In this document: one piece after another, positions 11,151 to 22,260 of the stretch
Layout: each line of letters starts with the position of its first letter
Numbering within the stretch: the stretch's first letter is position 1
Assembly: GCA_933207985.1 (NCBI GenBank)
Contig: OW240915.1
Span: forward strand, 272,444,946 to 272,508,945
Origin: Pelobates cultripes
Taxonomy: Eukaryota; Chordata; Amphibia; Anura; Pelobatidae
Length of the DNA: 64,000 nt
Reading direction: 5' to 3'
Translations under genes and position numbers: made by a program
Notes under the pieces: model-generated
The model's input: the letters and a program-made list of their open reading frames with translations, nothing else
What the model was told of the DNA's origin: nothing
Databases searched by the model: none

Positions 11151-11974
11151 GGGAGTGGGGGACGGGCTCGTTCCCTGCGTACCCCGAATCACCTCTATTG
11201 ATGACAGGATGCATAGCACACTTTTACTCCCCCTTCCGAAGCGGGACCCTCAGGATCCCACGAGATGTTCACGGTTTATAGTTTTTCGCACTGGCATGGC
11301 GGTACTTGCTAAAAACATCCTGGCTCGTGGCTATCCAGCTATCTGATCGTATCGGCATCATTACCATTCTGGGAAAATCACTATAATACCCCCTCCCAAT
11401 CCTACTCCCAATCCTACTCTCTCTTCTTCTTTCTCTTCTATCCTTTTGGTACTCCTCTTTCGGTTAACCTTTTCTTTTCTTTATTTATATTTTTATTGTT
11501 TTTTCCCATCTATCTGGTTACTGCCCAGTTACCATATGGCTCAATGAAGCTATATTTGGAGGGGCGGGTCGAGGGGTGTTTATTGGTAGGCTATTATTAA
11601 AATATCTTCGCATAAATGTCATCCCTGTACACTGAGTTTTAGTTCATTGACCTAGCCAAATTCTTACTGCATTCTAGGGGTAGCTATGGATGGATAGCAT
11701 GAAATATCATTGTGTATTTCACTATCAGATGGGAATTTATTGTCTTACTTAAAATAAAATGGGTGGGATACCGCAGTAATCAAACTCGTAAAGACGACAT
11801 TCATATGTTAGATATGCTGTTTGTGATTGGTAGTCAGACTTTGCAATATTATTTGTTTTTTACAAGTAATGCGTATTGTTTTGGTGATTGTGATGTTGTT
11901 CTTTATTGCATCATGTTGCATATACTGTTGTGGTGTCTGATCATTTCATAAATAAAGAATTAAAAAAAAAAAAA
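11151..11974 (+). other. LINE copy A 3' UTR and poly(A)
   Basis: Noncoding tail between the ORF2 stop and the A-run. Pyrimidine-rich near 11390-11510, then A+T-rich. AATAAAGAATTAAAA immediately precedes the end, which serves as polyadenylation signal and tail. No further structure was recognised. Confidence 0.7.
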
Positions 11975-12744
11975 GAAAAGAGGACTTTGGACCACTGAGC
12001 AACAGACCAGGTCTGTTTTTCTTTAGCCCAGCTAAGACGCTTCTGACATTGTTTGTTGCTCAGGAGCGGCTTGACAAGAGGAATACGACATCTGAAGCCC
12101 ATGTCCAGGATCCGTCTGTGTGTGGTGGCTCTTGATGCACTGACTCCAGCCTCAGTCCACTCTTTGTAAACGTCCCCAACACATTTGAATGGCTTTTTCC
12201 TGACAATCCTCTCCAGGCTGTGGTCATCCCTGCTGCTTGTGCACCTTTTTCTTCCACAGTTTTCCCTTCTACATACATTTCTATTAATGTGCTTTGATGC
12301 AGAACTTTGGGAACATCCATCTTCCTTCGCAATTACCTTTTGAGGCTTTCCCTCCTTATGTAAGGTGTCAATGATGGTTTTCTGCACAACTGTCAGGTCA
12401 GCAGTCTTCCCCATGATTGTGATTCCTACTGAACCAGACTGAGAGACCATTTAAAGGCTCAGAAACCCTTTGCAGGTGTTATGGCTTACTTAGCTGATTA
12501 GAGTTGGACACTGTGAGCCTAGAATATTGCACCTTTTCACAATATTCTAATTTACTGAGATTGTGGATTTGGGGTTTTCATGAGCTGTAAGCCATAATCA
12601 TCGCACTTATGACAAATCACGGCTTGAACTATCTTGCTTTGCATTTAATGCATCTATCTCATATATTAGTTTCCCCTTTTACGTTGCATTACTGAAATAA
12701 ATGAACTTTTGCATGATATTCTAATTTTTTGAGTATCACCTGTA

Positions 12745-15064
12745 TATGTTTATAAACTTCTAAACTTATTTTATATTGATAGAGTATGAAATATTATTAT
12801 TTGCAGGGCAAATCTAGCTTGTATTAAAACACAGAGGTGAATATTTTGCTTTCCTTTTATGATTTAGTATCTTATCAAGCAAAGAATGACTAATGATGCA
12901 TTTTTAATTCATACAATTTCTCCAATTTTTTTTTTTAAATCTCTGTTTATTTAAGATTATTTGTCAGATTTCAAAGAAAAGACCTAGATGAGAAATGCAA
13001 ATCTCTAGAATAAAAAAACATTGACATCAGATGACATATCTTTGTATATAAAATACAATCAAAGGATAACTATGGGCAGAAATATACCAGGCAACAATCA
13101 ATAGTCAACAATGATTGACAGTCAATGAGGAAGAATTTGCTCTAAGACCCCCTTTCCATTAGCCCTCAGACTGGAACCATAAATGGTACAATGGCAATGG
13201 AGTTTGATATGGTGACTGTTAACCCTCTACAACTCATGTGTGTGTACAATATATTTCCAAGCTCAAGTGAAATTGGGAGAGGGCATCATGTAGATCTGTC
13301 TCTCTCTAGAGTTATGAACAATCACTCATTCTGCTGATAACATCCAGATGCCTCTCAACAAGGACTCAACTCTCCAAGAAACCTGCGATTGAGAGGAGCT
13401 AAGGTGGAGAAAAGGGAAAAGGAAAAAAGCAAAAAGGAAAGACAAGCACGAGTAGGCACTCTTCCCTCTCCCACTTACATTGAACCCCCTCATCCCGTAC
13501 CTCGATAAAGTCAAATTAACACTGCCAGTATTGACATGTCTGGTGCTTGTTCCAATGATAGAGACATGTAGCACCTCCGCTGCCTCTATCTCCTCAACTC
13601 GTTGGAACTAGTGCTCCTTTGTGGGTACCTCAGCCTTTCTCCAGAGAGGTCTTTGCAGCATTAAGCAGATTTTCTAGAATATATTTCTTGTATGTTAATG
13701 TAGGCTTAAGGGTCATGTGAAGCAAAGCCTGTTCTGCAGTAAAGAGAGCGGAGTCTCCACATAATAGTGGTCACTGTCTCTTTCACCATATCCCAAATGG
13801 AAATAATTTAAGGGCCTTCCCACCATATTTGTAGCAACGTTTCCTATCCCTCCTGGCATCTCTAACAGATTGATGAGACTTTAGGGAAAATTCTGGGACC
13901 CATTTGGAATAGGATAATAATGATGCATTTATTTTGTAGAGAATAGTAAAGATTGATTCCCATCATCTCTTAAATAATATTAAATAATAATAAGAGGTAA
14001 AGAGAGATATAGATATAGATGACATGAGAGGGGAGATAGATAGTAAAGTGAGTATATGGAGAAGAGTATTTTTAAAAAATAAAATGCGAAAATACCCAAA
14101 CAGTGTATATGCTTAGTAACCCCACCCAAAATTATCTGCAATTCGGGAATCAAAATAAGAAAAGAACATATCCACAGAAAAAAAAGAGTTTATGTGAAAC
14201 CAAAGAGTAAATAAAGCCAATAAAGAAAATGAATATCTAACATACAATATCCAAAATAAAAACCATGCAACAAAAGAAATTAAAATAAATCTCTCAGCGG
14301 CAAAAAGTGTAAAAGGGGTAACTCGCAAACAGCAATTTAAGTCGAGAAGCTTAGTGTGTTTTGTACCACACAGGGCGCTTACGTATAAAGGGACACCGTA
14401 GGCACATTAATAAAATCACGGTCGGCCAAAGAAAATCACTGAATGTGATTCTCTAGGGAAGCATTGTAGGTGCATCACAGCAAGCGCTGTACATGCACAT
14501 GCGTTCCCATATGCTCATCTTTGAGGAGCATTGGACTGGCTGTCATCCTGGGGGTACTCCTCCTGAATGACACAACCAGAGGAGGAGGCCTGGGCAGTGC
14601 CGAGGGAGACTCAACACTGGAGAAATAGTGAGTTGATAGTTTTATTTCATTTTAGTTTGTTTTATTTTACAAGGTGAGCGCCTTACTGATAAAGAACATT
14701 AAAGATGTAGCGTTAGAAATACAGATATTTATTCCTAATGCTAAAATGTTCCTTTCAGCTTCTTCACTTAACTTGCCGTTATTGCTTTTTTTACGTTTGC
14801 TGTCCTGGTATTTATTTTCTTTGTTTTTTTACTTTTTTTTCTTTTGTATATTATTTAATAAGTATTAGCTTTCATCAAGCATGTTGGCTTTATTTCCTCT
14901 GGTTTCTCCAAAGCTACTTTTCTGGGCTGGTTTTTCAAAATTTTTATCAGTATAAAATGTATTGTTTGTTTTACAGTAAACAATCTATTGTACAACATGT
15001 GGTGTAGGAAAAACAGAGTCAAATATTGTGTACATCGTAAAAAATCATGCACACATCTACTGTG

Positions 15065-15102
<38 letters not shown>

Positions 15103-16722
15103 TTAAACACTAATCAAACATCGCACAAAATAAAAATTAAAGTAATTTACCATTAATTCCAAATAATTGTATGGCTACATAACTGAGGTTTATGTTTGTC
15201 TTTCTTTTGTCCTTGAGAACTCTAGCTTTCTCAGTTAATGACATGACTCATTAGGAATTAGCAACAGGAAAAGATAGCCCTGTGACCTTCTAAAGGACCA
15301 CCAAGATCAAAAGGAACCCAAATTAGAGGTAGATATTATCTCTTGGTGCTACTCAGTAAGATGCTTTGTGATGAGGCACTGAGAAAACAGACAAATAAGG
15401 AGTAGATTGATGGTTAAGCAAAAAAAAAAAAAGCTGACAAATCCTTTGAGGAACTGGTCTTTTCTCAGTCATTGAAAAAAAGGTTTGGTTACTTGTACAG
15501 TTGTATTTATGTGCATCAGGCCTTTTACTAAATAAAAGTTAATTTCATTTAAAAGCATTGGCTTAATATTAAAAACTGCCTTTTCTTTTATAAATTGCAA
15601 TTTGAGGATACCTAAAAATATATATTATGTAATTTCATGCATTTTGTATTTTTCTTTTGCTCAGTCATCCTTTATTGAAATATTGGCAGGGGTGATTTTT
15701 TTTTTTTAATTGTATTCCTTATCTTACAATATTTCAAACAGGGTAAGCATAGAAGAAGTGATGTTTTGTCTTATATAGTAGGCGTGAAGCAAACAGATTT
15801 TAATCTATATATTAAGAACACAAATAAAAAATAAGAATTGACATAGGGGTAGATGTGAGACATGGTAGGCAAAATAAACCCGTCAACAGTGCTCATTACA
15901 AAGTGTAAGAGGGTAATCTGGCCATAAATAGCTCTGATGAAGAATGAGTGTGTATTAGTTAAGGTGGGAGATGAGGTGTAAAAAGGACATTTGGTCAAAT
16001 CTTGTATTGGAGAGTGGCAAACTAGAGCTATTTATTATGTAAGTCACATTACTATGAAATTTAATGGATGTTAAAATTGAAAAAGAAACCAGAGTCAAAT
16101 AGCATGCCTCAGTGAAAACTAACACTGGACTGGTAATGCTCAATGAAAGAAAGAGATAATGTTATATTTTAAATTTAACTTTCTACTCAAAAAGTGAGCA
16201 CTCATCCATTAACACTAGATACCAAAAATCCGCATATAAGATTCTCTCTCACTGATATAAAATTTGGAAAAACTGGTCACTTTCTCCTCAGGCTGTGACC
16301 TGGACTACTGAAAATGTACAAGGGAGCTGGCCACTTTATTTCATTTAAGGTGGTTGTGCCCCCTCATACAACCCTTTTGGAGAGACATACGTTCGATTAT
16401 TAATACGCTCACAGACTTTTCCGTAACGTTTTCGTTTGAGTGAACTGCAACACTCCTTCCCCACCCCGAGCATCCCAGTTATAGGAAAACAGTGCTACCT
16501 CATCTTATCAATGCTGCACACAGTCTTATTCCAGGGTTTTAGATGAAGAACATAGTGCCCATGGTTTGGGACTGGATCAATAGTGTAGAGGAGATTCAGT
16601 CAATTAAAGAGTTGATTTTATCAGCCATAGGTAAGAATCACGTATACACAACTACCTAGCTCTACTGGCTTCTGTTGCTGTCCTCTGGGCCAGTTGACTC
16701 AATGCTGATTGCCCCGTACTCC
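12745..16722. other. A+T-rich stretch without recognisable gene
   Basis: Four kilobases with only short frames that resemble nothing known. About 13100-14000 is more complex and less A+T-rich and may be an old transposon fragment, but no domain was found in any frame. 14385-14640 resembles a T2-like MITE piece (ATAAAGGGACACCGTAGGCAC) and a (TA)n microsatellite lies at 15061-15100. It could be intergenic DNA or an intron of the DLX6 gene. Confidence 0.4.
15063..15098. repeat. (TA)n microsatellite
   Basis: An uninterrupted alternating T-A run of roughly 35 bases follows TGTATGTA and precedes AAACTTAAAC. Confidence 0.9.
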
Positions 16723-16990
16723 CATTGGCGGATCCAGGGGGGGGGCAACGGGGCAATTGCCCCCCCCCCCGAGATTCCCCCCTGCCGGCTAACGCAGGGC
16801 TGGCATTCCCCAAGTGCCAGCCCTGCAATGTGCCTGCGGACCGGGGAGGAAGATCACAGATCTCCCTCCCCGGTCCGCAGGCACTGAGCTGACAGCCGGC
16901 ACGGGAGGGAGTGAGAGAGAGGACCCGGGAGCTCAGTCTGCAGCTCCTCTGGGTCCTCCTCTCGTGAGATTTGGAGCGTTGCCGCGGTTA

Positions 16991-17208
16991 CCACGGCAAC
17001 GCTCCAAATCTCGCAAGAGTGAACTCTAGCCCGGGAGCGTGGGCTAGAGTTCACCTCACCACCACTGGGACCACCAATGAATCACCACTGGGACCACCAG
17101 GGATCGAAATATGTCCCCCCTCCTCCTAAATAAAGGTAAGAAGGGAGGGGGGACATAGAATATTTATTTTATAAAATAAAAAAAAATTATTATTTAAAAG
17201 CCTCCTTC
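16991..17208. repeat. 218-bp direct repeat, copy 1
   Basis: This segment (CCACGGCAACGCTCC to AAAAGCCTCCTTC) recurs at 17575-17792 with only a few substitutions, 584 bases downstream, the gap being filled by minisatellite. It includes a GTGAACTCTAGCC hairpin and an A+T-rich end. Confidence 0.85.
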
Positions 17209-18460
17209 ATTACACACCCCCCCATTACACACACTGCCCCCCATTACACACCCAGTTACACACAGCCCCCATTACACACACTGCACCCCATTACACACAC
17301 ACTGTCGCCCCCATTACACACACTGCCCCCATTACACACACTGCCCCATTACACACATACTCCACCACTACACACACTGCCCCATTACCCAAACACTGCC
17401 CCCATACACACACTGCCCCACAAACACTGTCCCCATACACACACTGTCCCCATACACACACTGTCCCCCATACACACACACTGCCCCACACACACTGTCC
17501 CCATACACACTGCCCCACACACACTGTCCTCATACACACACTGACCCCCATACACACACTGCCCCCCATACACACCACGGCAACGCTCCAAATCTCGCGA
17601 GAGTGAACTCTAGCCCAGGAGCGTGGGCTAGAGTTCACCTCACCACCACTGGGACCACCAATGAATCACCACTGGGACCACCAGGGATCGAAATATGTCC
17701 CCCCTCCTCCTAAATAAAGGTAAGAAGGGAGGGGGGACATAGAATATTTATTTTATAAAATAAAAAAAAATTATTATTTAAAAGCCTCCTTCCCCCCCCA
17801 TACACACACTGCCCCCATTACACACACTGCCCCCCATGCACACACTGCACCCCCCATACACACACTGCCCCCCATTACACACACTGCCCCCCATTACACA
17901 CACTGCCCCATTACACACACACTGTAAGCCCCATTACACACACTGCCCCCCCATTACACACACACACTCCCCACAAACACTGCCCCCCATACACACACTG
18001 CCCCACAAACACTGTCCCCATACACACACTGCCCCACAAACACTGTCCCCATACACACACTGCACACCCACAAACACTGTCCCCATACACTCACTGCTCC
18101 ACAAACACTGTACCCATACACACACTGCACCACAAACACTGTCCCCATACACACACTGCTCCCCATACACTGTCCCCATACACACACTGCACACCCACAC
18201 TGTCCCCATACACACAATGCCCCACAAACACTGTCCCCATACACAAACTGCACACCCATACACACACTGCCCCACAAACACTGTCCCCATACACACACTG
18301 CCCCCATACACACACTGCCCCCATACACACACACACTGCCCCACAAACACTGTCCCCATACACACACTGCCCCACAAACACTGTCCCCATACACACACTG
18401 CCCCACAAACACTGTCCCTGACATACACTGCCGCACTCACACACTTCACCCTTAACACAC
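17209..18460. repeat. CACACTG minisatellite (about 32-bp unit)
   Basis: Two blocks (17209-17574 and 17793-18460) of imperfect repeats of words such as CCCCATACACACACTG and CCCCACAAACACTGT, giving a composite unit near 32 bases. Because the unit lacks stop words on either strand, reading frames of up to 219 codons appear on both strands; these are not genes. Confidence 0.88.
17575..17792. repeat. 218-bp direct repeat, copy 2
   Basis: Second copy of 16991-17208. Differences seen include CTCGCGAG for CTCGCAAG and AGCCCAGG for AGCCCGGG. The 584-base unit (repeat plus minisatellite) appears to have been duplicated as a block inside the hAT-like element. Confidence 0.85.
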
Positions 18461-18640
18461 ACCACTGCTCCTATATCCCAGCAGACCCCAGGTAAGTTGT
18501 CAAACTGTTCTTAAACGGTATGACTACTTACTCTGGCACCATAACTACTACACTGAGCTGTAGTGGTTATTGTGCCTGGATTATTTATTTAAATAAACTA
18601 CAAGTGCCCCTCCCGAGATCATGCTCTGGATCCGCCACTG

Positions 18641-19189
18641 ATCCCCACTGACTATTTATTTTCCTTTAAAAGCCTTCAATCAGTAACTGCTGTCCAGGTA
18701 AGCCCAGTGACTCCAGCCATCCATGTGTTGAGTTCTGCATCCATAGAACTCAGATATGATCCCATGGCTGACCTACACCCACAGATAACACTCACCTGCC
18801 TTGTAGGTTTCCGCTTTCCTGTGACAGATATTGGAATATGTGTCAGTTTACCCCTACAAACTGCCCTATTTACCCTGCAAAAAAACTGCCCTGAGAAAAA
18901 AACAAAAAACGCATTCATGCTCCATGCCACGGGAGAGGGGTTCAATTCATTATAAAAACAAACAATTAATACTGATTGTCATTCCCAAGAAATACAAATC
19001 ACAAAGGAATAGCCACATTAATAAAGTAAAAATAAGATTTATAAGAAAAAAACCAAAACTAAATGCATTGACACAGTGAACACCAGAGAGAAAAATAGAA
19101 AAATAAACCACGAGGTGGACTAGATTTCTAAGGCTAATCAATCAGAATTCACAGCAGCAACTTGTATCCAGAAGAAACAGAATAGTAAA
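18641..19189. other. Anonymous stretch
   Basis: About 550 bases between the hAT-like element and the solo LTR. No domain, splice-site pair or repeat was recognised. Confidence 0.4.
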
Positions 19190-20315
19190 TGTAACGGACC
19201 GTTTTGCCCACAAGAGGTTAAAAAACGTTTAGGCGATATTCCCCTTTCAGATGCACAGGCACAGCTACTGTCGACACCAATCCACTGAACCGGAGAAGCA
19301 TATGAATGCTGTAAACAGCCGAACCGGAACCATACGAATGCTGTAAACAGCCGAATAGGAAAAACCTTACGAATAGGTTTACACTCCTAGCAGTCAAACT
19401 GGAACAGCATACAATAAATCCCCCCAAGAACAAGACAAAGCTCCGTGTTGAGGGTCAAGCAGTGAATAGACAGAGCTGTGGGTTTATTGTTCTTATATAC
19501 ACATTAGTACCACCCACAGGGTTTTGGAAAACAACCAATAAACAAGTACAATACACTCAGACACTCCCACACAAAATCCTCCCCTCTGCCTGTGATACAA
19601 TTACCTTACACAATTGGTAATGTAATTATCACAAGCAGAGAAATACAATTTTTCCACAATATTCATAACTTGAAAAGTATGCATCACATTCACATAAAAC
19701 ATTTTCATATTACATTTTCAGAATCAGCATACTCCAAATACAAACATACTTCAAAATCATCCAAATTGGTCCAGTGGTTCAAAAGATAGATCGTAGTCCT
19801 TTGTGACCAAAGGAAGCATGGCTTTTCTGCCCAAAACCAGTTCCACAGAGTCTTCTATCCTGGAGATAATTGGGAAGTAATCCAATTATCTCCAAGGACA
19901 GAGGCAAAACTCCATTAAGCACATGGCAGTAAAAAGACAGTAAAATACAATAAAATACACAAGGTTACATTAATTACATAAAATACAGATATGCAACATA
20001 TCCCCAGATAGCTCAGATCTGAGCGCACATTATTAATGAATGGCGCTCAGAGCACACACATACAGTTCAATTGCCATGGAGCCAAAGTCTTTCCCATAGT
20101 CTTTCATTATACAAATGGGCTCCATGGCATAGCTATCTGGGTTAAATTAGTTCATTCAGTAAATCCAAGGATCTACCGAACGCCAGGGCAGAAATACAGG
20201 AATAGACCTTTCTGCATAGGAAAATAAAGTATTTAAATGCCGGTCCATAGTCAAAAGGCAGCAGGCAGGCAACCAGTCTCCTCCAATGCACAGTGGCAAG
20301 ATTGGTCTCGTCACA
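19190..20315. mobile_element. Solo LTR with 5-bp target duplication
   Basis: The segment begins TGTAACGGACC at 19190 and ends TCTCGTCACA at 20315. It is flanked by GTAAA on both sides (19185-19189 and 20316-20320), as expected for an LTR retrotransposon reduced by recombination to one 1126-base LTR. TGTRACG/CGTCACA forms the short terminal inverted repeat. No internal retroviral genes are adjacent. Around 20003-20140 the words CCAGATAGCT and TTGCCATGGAGCC recur inverted (GGCTCCATGGCATAGCTATCTGG). The start resembles the LTRs at 46737 and 50092 (TGTGACGGACC), suggesting related families. Confidence 0.85.
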
Positions 20316-20320
20316 GTAAA

Positions 20321-20709
20321 TAAAGTAACTTTTAACTACAAAGAAGGGAATCTGTTGCTAAATGTTGTAATATCTGGGGGAGTAGTTAGTTACAAAGACT
20401 ATGCTAGAAAAACGTTCTAAAGCTAAATATAATACCCTGTACAAGAGGCTAAGTGCTAATTATCAGGGTTTTAAAGTAGATAGCCTCTTGCATAGGGTAT
20501 TCTTTTAATTACGGTTATCCAAAATAGTGTAAAGCACTACAATATATGTTGGCGCCAAATGAATGATGATCATTTTACAATAAATGGATAAAGGAACACT
20601 GCAGATGGAAGTTAGAGAAAATGACGAGGCGATCTATAATGTGATACAGGATTATTACCTGAACCAAGTGACCTCTTAACTCAAAATAAACCATAAACCA
20701 CAAATACCT
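20321..20709. other. Spacer with long imperfect hairpin
   Basis: AATACCCTGTACAAGAGGCTA near 20430 pairs with TAGCCTCTTGCATAGGGTATT near 20482, two mismatches in 21, around a 30-base loop. The remainder is A+T-rich without recognised features and leads into the 60-bp satellite. Confidence 0.6.
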
Positions 20710-22065
20710 GCCCACTTAATGCGCAGGATAGCTACATGATATCAATTCGGCAGACTTGGCTGAGATGTTGATCAGATAATGCGCAGGATAGCTATATGGC
20801 ATCAATACAGCAGACTTGGCTGAGATGTCGGGCAGATAATGCACAGGATAGCTACATGACATCAATATGGCAGACTTGACTAAGATGTCGGGCAGATAAT
20901 GCACAGGATAGCTATATGACATAAATCCGGCAGACTTGGCTGAGTTCTCGAGCAGATAATGCACAAGATAGCTACATGACATCAATTCGGCAGACTTGGC
21001 TGAGATGTCGATCAGATAATGCGCAGGATAGCTATATGGCATCAATACAGCAGACTTGGCTGAGATGTTGGGCAGATAATGCACAGGATAGCTACATGAC
21101 ATCAATATGGCAGACTTGACTAAGATGTCGTGCAGATAATGCACAGGATAGCTATATGACATAAATCCGGCAGACTTGGCTGAGTTCTCGAGCAGATAAT
21201 GCACAGGATAGCTACATGACATCAATACGGCTGACTTGACTGAGATGTTGGGAAGATAATGCATAGGATAGCTACATGACATCAATATGGCAGACTTGAC
21301 TGAGATGTTGGGAAGATAATGCATAGGATAGCTACATGACATCAATATGGCAGACTTGACTGAGATGTTGGGAAGATAATGCATAGGATAGCTACATGAC
21401 ATCAATATGGCAGACTTGACTAAGATGTCGGGCAGATAATGCATAGGATAGCTACATGACATCAATACGGCTGACTTGACTGAGATGTTGGGAAGATAAT
21501 GCATAGGATAGCTACATGACATCAATACGGCAGACTTGACTGAGATGTTGGGAAGATAATGCATAGGATAGCTACATGACATCAATATGGCAGACTTGAC
21601 TGAGATGTTGGGAAGATAATGCATAGGATAGCTACATGACATCAATATGGCAGACTTGACTGAGATGTTGGGAAGATAATGCATAGGATAGCTACATGAC
21701 ATCAATATGGCAGACTTGACTAAGATGTCGGGCAGATAATGCATAGGATAGCTACATGACATCAATTCGGCAGACTTGGCTGAGATGTTGGGAAGATAAT
21801 GCATAGGATAGCTACATGACATCAATTCGGCAGACTTGGCTGAGATGTCGAGCCGCATGACATCATTAGCGGCAGACTTGACTGAGATGTGTGTTGGGAA
21901 GATAATGGCTAGGATAGCTACATGACATCAATATGGCAGACTTGACTAAGATGTCGGCAGATAATTTGGTATAGGATAGCTACATGACATCAATTCGCAG
22001 ACTTGGCTGAGATGTTGGGAAGACAATGCATAGGATAGCTACATGACATCTAATACGGCAGACTT
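20710..22065. repeat. 60-bp satellite array with higher-order periodicity
   Basis: About 22 tandem units of exactly 60 bases, consensus words GATAATGCATAGGATAGC, TACATGACATCAATATGG and CAGACTTGACTGAGATG. Units are in perfect register from 20761 to about 21850 and then become irregular with indels. In 20761-21240 the variants repeat every four units (240 bp: GATCAGATAATGCG, GGCAGATAATGCA, the ATAAATCCGG unit, the TTCTCGAGC unit). In 21241-21840 the TAAGATGTCGGGC variant recurs every five units (21421 and 21721, 300 bp). The 60-base period is divisible by three, which creates a spurious 380-codon minus-strand frame. Confidence 0.95.
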
Positions 22066-22067
22066 TG

Positions 22068-22260
22068 ACAGCAATACGTGTAACTGAACGAAGCAAGTAC
22101 ACTGATTACGTATTGCTGTATGATTTGTGACACAGCCAAGGCTTTCGCAGAAGCCGCTGTATGAACGTATCATCTTGTCAGGGTATAGGCTTGCGCAGAG
22201 GCCGCAATAGAGGTACATACATTAATACTTGTATAGGCTTACGCAGAAGCCTTTTTCAGT
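22068..22260. repeat. Cluster of short hairpins after the satellite
   Basis: ACAGCAATACGT at 22069 pairs perfectly with ACGTATTGCTGT about 40 bases later. Then three similar short palindromes follow at about 48-50-base spacing: GGCTTTCGCAGAAGCC (22140), GGCTTGCGCAGAGGCC (22188) and GGCTTACGCAGAAGCC (22238). Each can form a stem GGCTT/AGCC with loop nCGCAG. No gene is associated. Confidence 0.7.

Larger units (their letters stand above)
5376..11974 (+). mobile_element. Tx1/L1-type LINE, 5'-truncated, copy A
   Basis: The insertion is bounded by a direct repeat of 15 to 17 bases, AAGAAAAGAGGACTTTG, at 5359-5375 and 11973-11989 within Tc1 transposase codons. The right end is an A-run (11962-11974) after AATAAAGAAT, so it inserted by target-primed reverse transcription in plus orientation. 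It starts inside ORF1, so at least the 5' UTR and ORF1 N-terminus are missing. Order: ORF1 remainder (5378-5937), a 1.4-kb spacer, ORF2 (7351-11150), a 0.8-kb 3' UTR. The APE-type endonuclease, reverse transcriptase and C-terminal CCHC place it in the L1/Tx1 group known from frogs. Confidence 0.93.
1525..12414 (-). pseudogene. Tc1 transposase, interrupted and inactive
   Basis: On the minus strand the frame opens MGKTADLT at 12414 (an in-frame ATG also lies 12 codons upstream, at 12450). An N-terminal helix-turn-helix pair follows to about 11990 (through the residues WSKVLFS). After the LINE it resumes at 5358 with the catalytic region: SVLIWGAMSS, the FQQD second aspartate, then NSPDLNPIEN holding the catalytic glutamate. 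After the Penelope-like insertion the last residues (IEAVIAAKGAQTKY) and a TGA at 1525 complete it. In Tc1 enzymes the first catalytic aspartate lies in the VLFSDES motif; here the codon is TAT (Tyr) at about 5352. The tryptophan after IENL is a TAG stop near 4985. It is dead even apart from the insertions. Family assignment is firm; subfamily is not determined. Confidence 0.9.
1264..12742 (-). mobile_element. Tc1/mariner element split by two nested insertions
   Basis: The element begins CAGGTGATA at 1264 and ends TATCACCTG at 12742. It is flanked by TA at 1262-1263 and 12743-12744, the usual Tc1 target duplication. The terminal inverted repeats are long: about 190 bases after 1264 match, in reverse complement, the sequence before 12742, both containing a run with CCACAATCTCAGTAAATTAGAATATT. 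Removing the Penelope-like insertion (1592-4859) and the LINE (5376-11974) leaves about 1.6 kb, a normal Tc1 length, containing one transposase pseudogene on the minus strand. It is the oldest element in this nest because both others interrupt it. Confidence 0.92.
16723..18640. mobile_element. Non-autonomous hAT-like element with minisatellite core
   Basis: It starts CATTGGCGGATCCAG at 16723 and ends CTGGATCCGCCACTG at 18640, near-perfect 15-base terminal inverted repeats of hAT type. A clear 8-base target duplication was not found, so one end may be altered. The left part is G+C-rich with a perfect 20-base-arm hairpin (16830-16849 / 16865-16884) and a second hairpin around 17014-17052. The rest is dominated by CACACTG-type minisatellite. 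No transposase is encoded. Confidence 0.72.

Noticed and set aside
17836..18495. Long frames on both strands rich in HTHCPTNTVPI or CVYGDSVCGAV
   Set aside because: They arise from the CACACTG minisatellite lacking stop words; overlapping frames on opposite strands and no recognised domain.
20716..21858. 380-codon minus-strand reading frame with a repeating SCSYPMHYLPNISVKSA unit
   Set aside because: It is produced by the 60-bp satellite, whose period is divisible by three; no start context, signal or homology supports a protein.
20710..22065. CRISPR-like array
   Set aside because: Units are contiguous 60-bp tandem repeats without unique spacers, in a eukaryotic genome.
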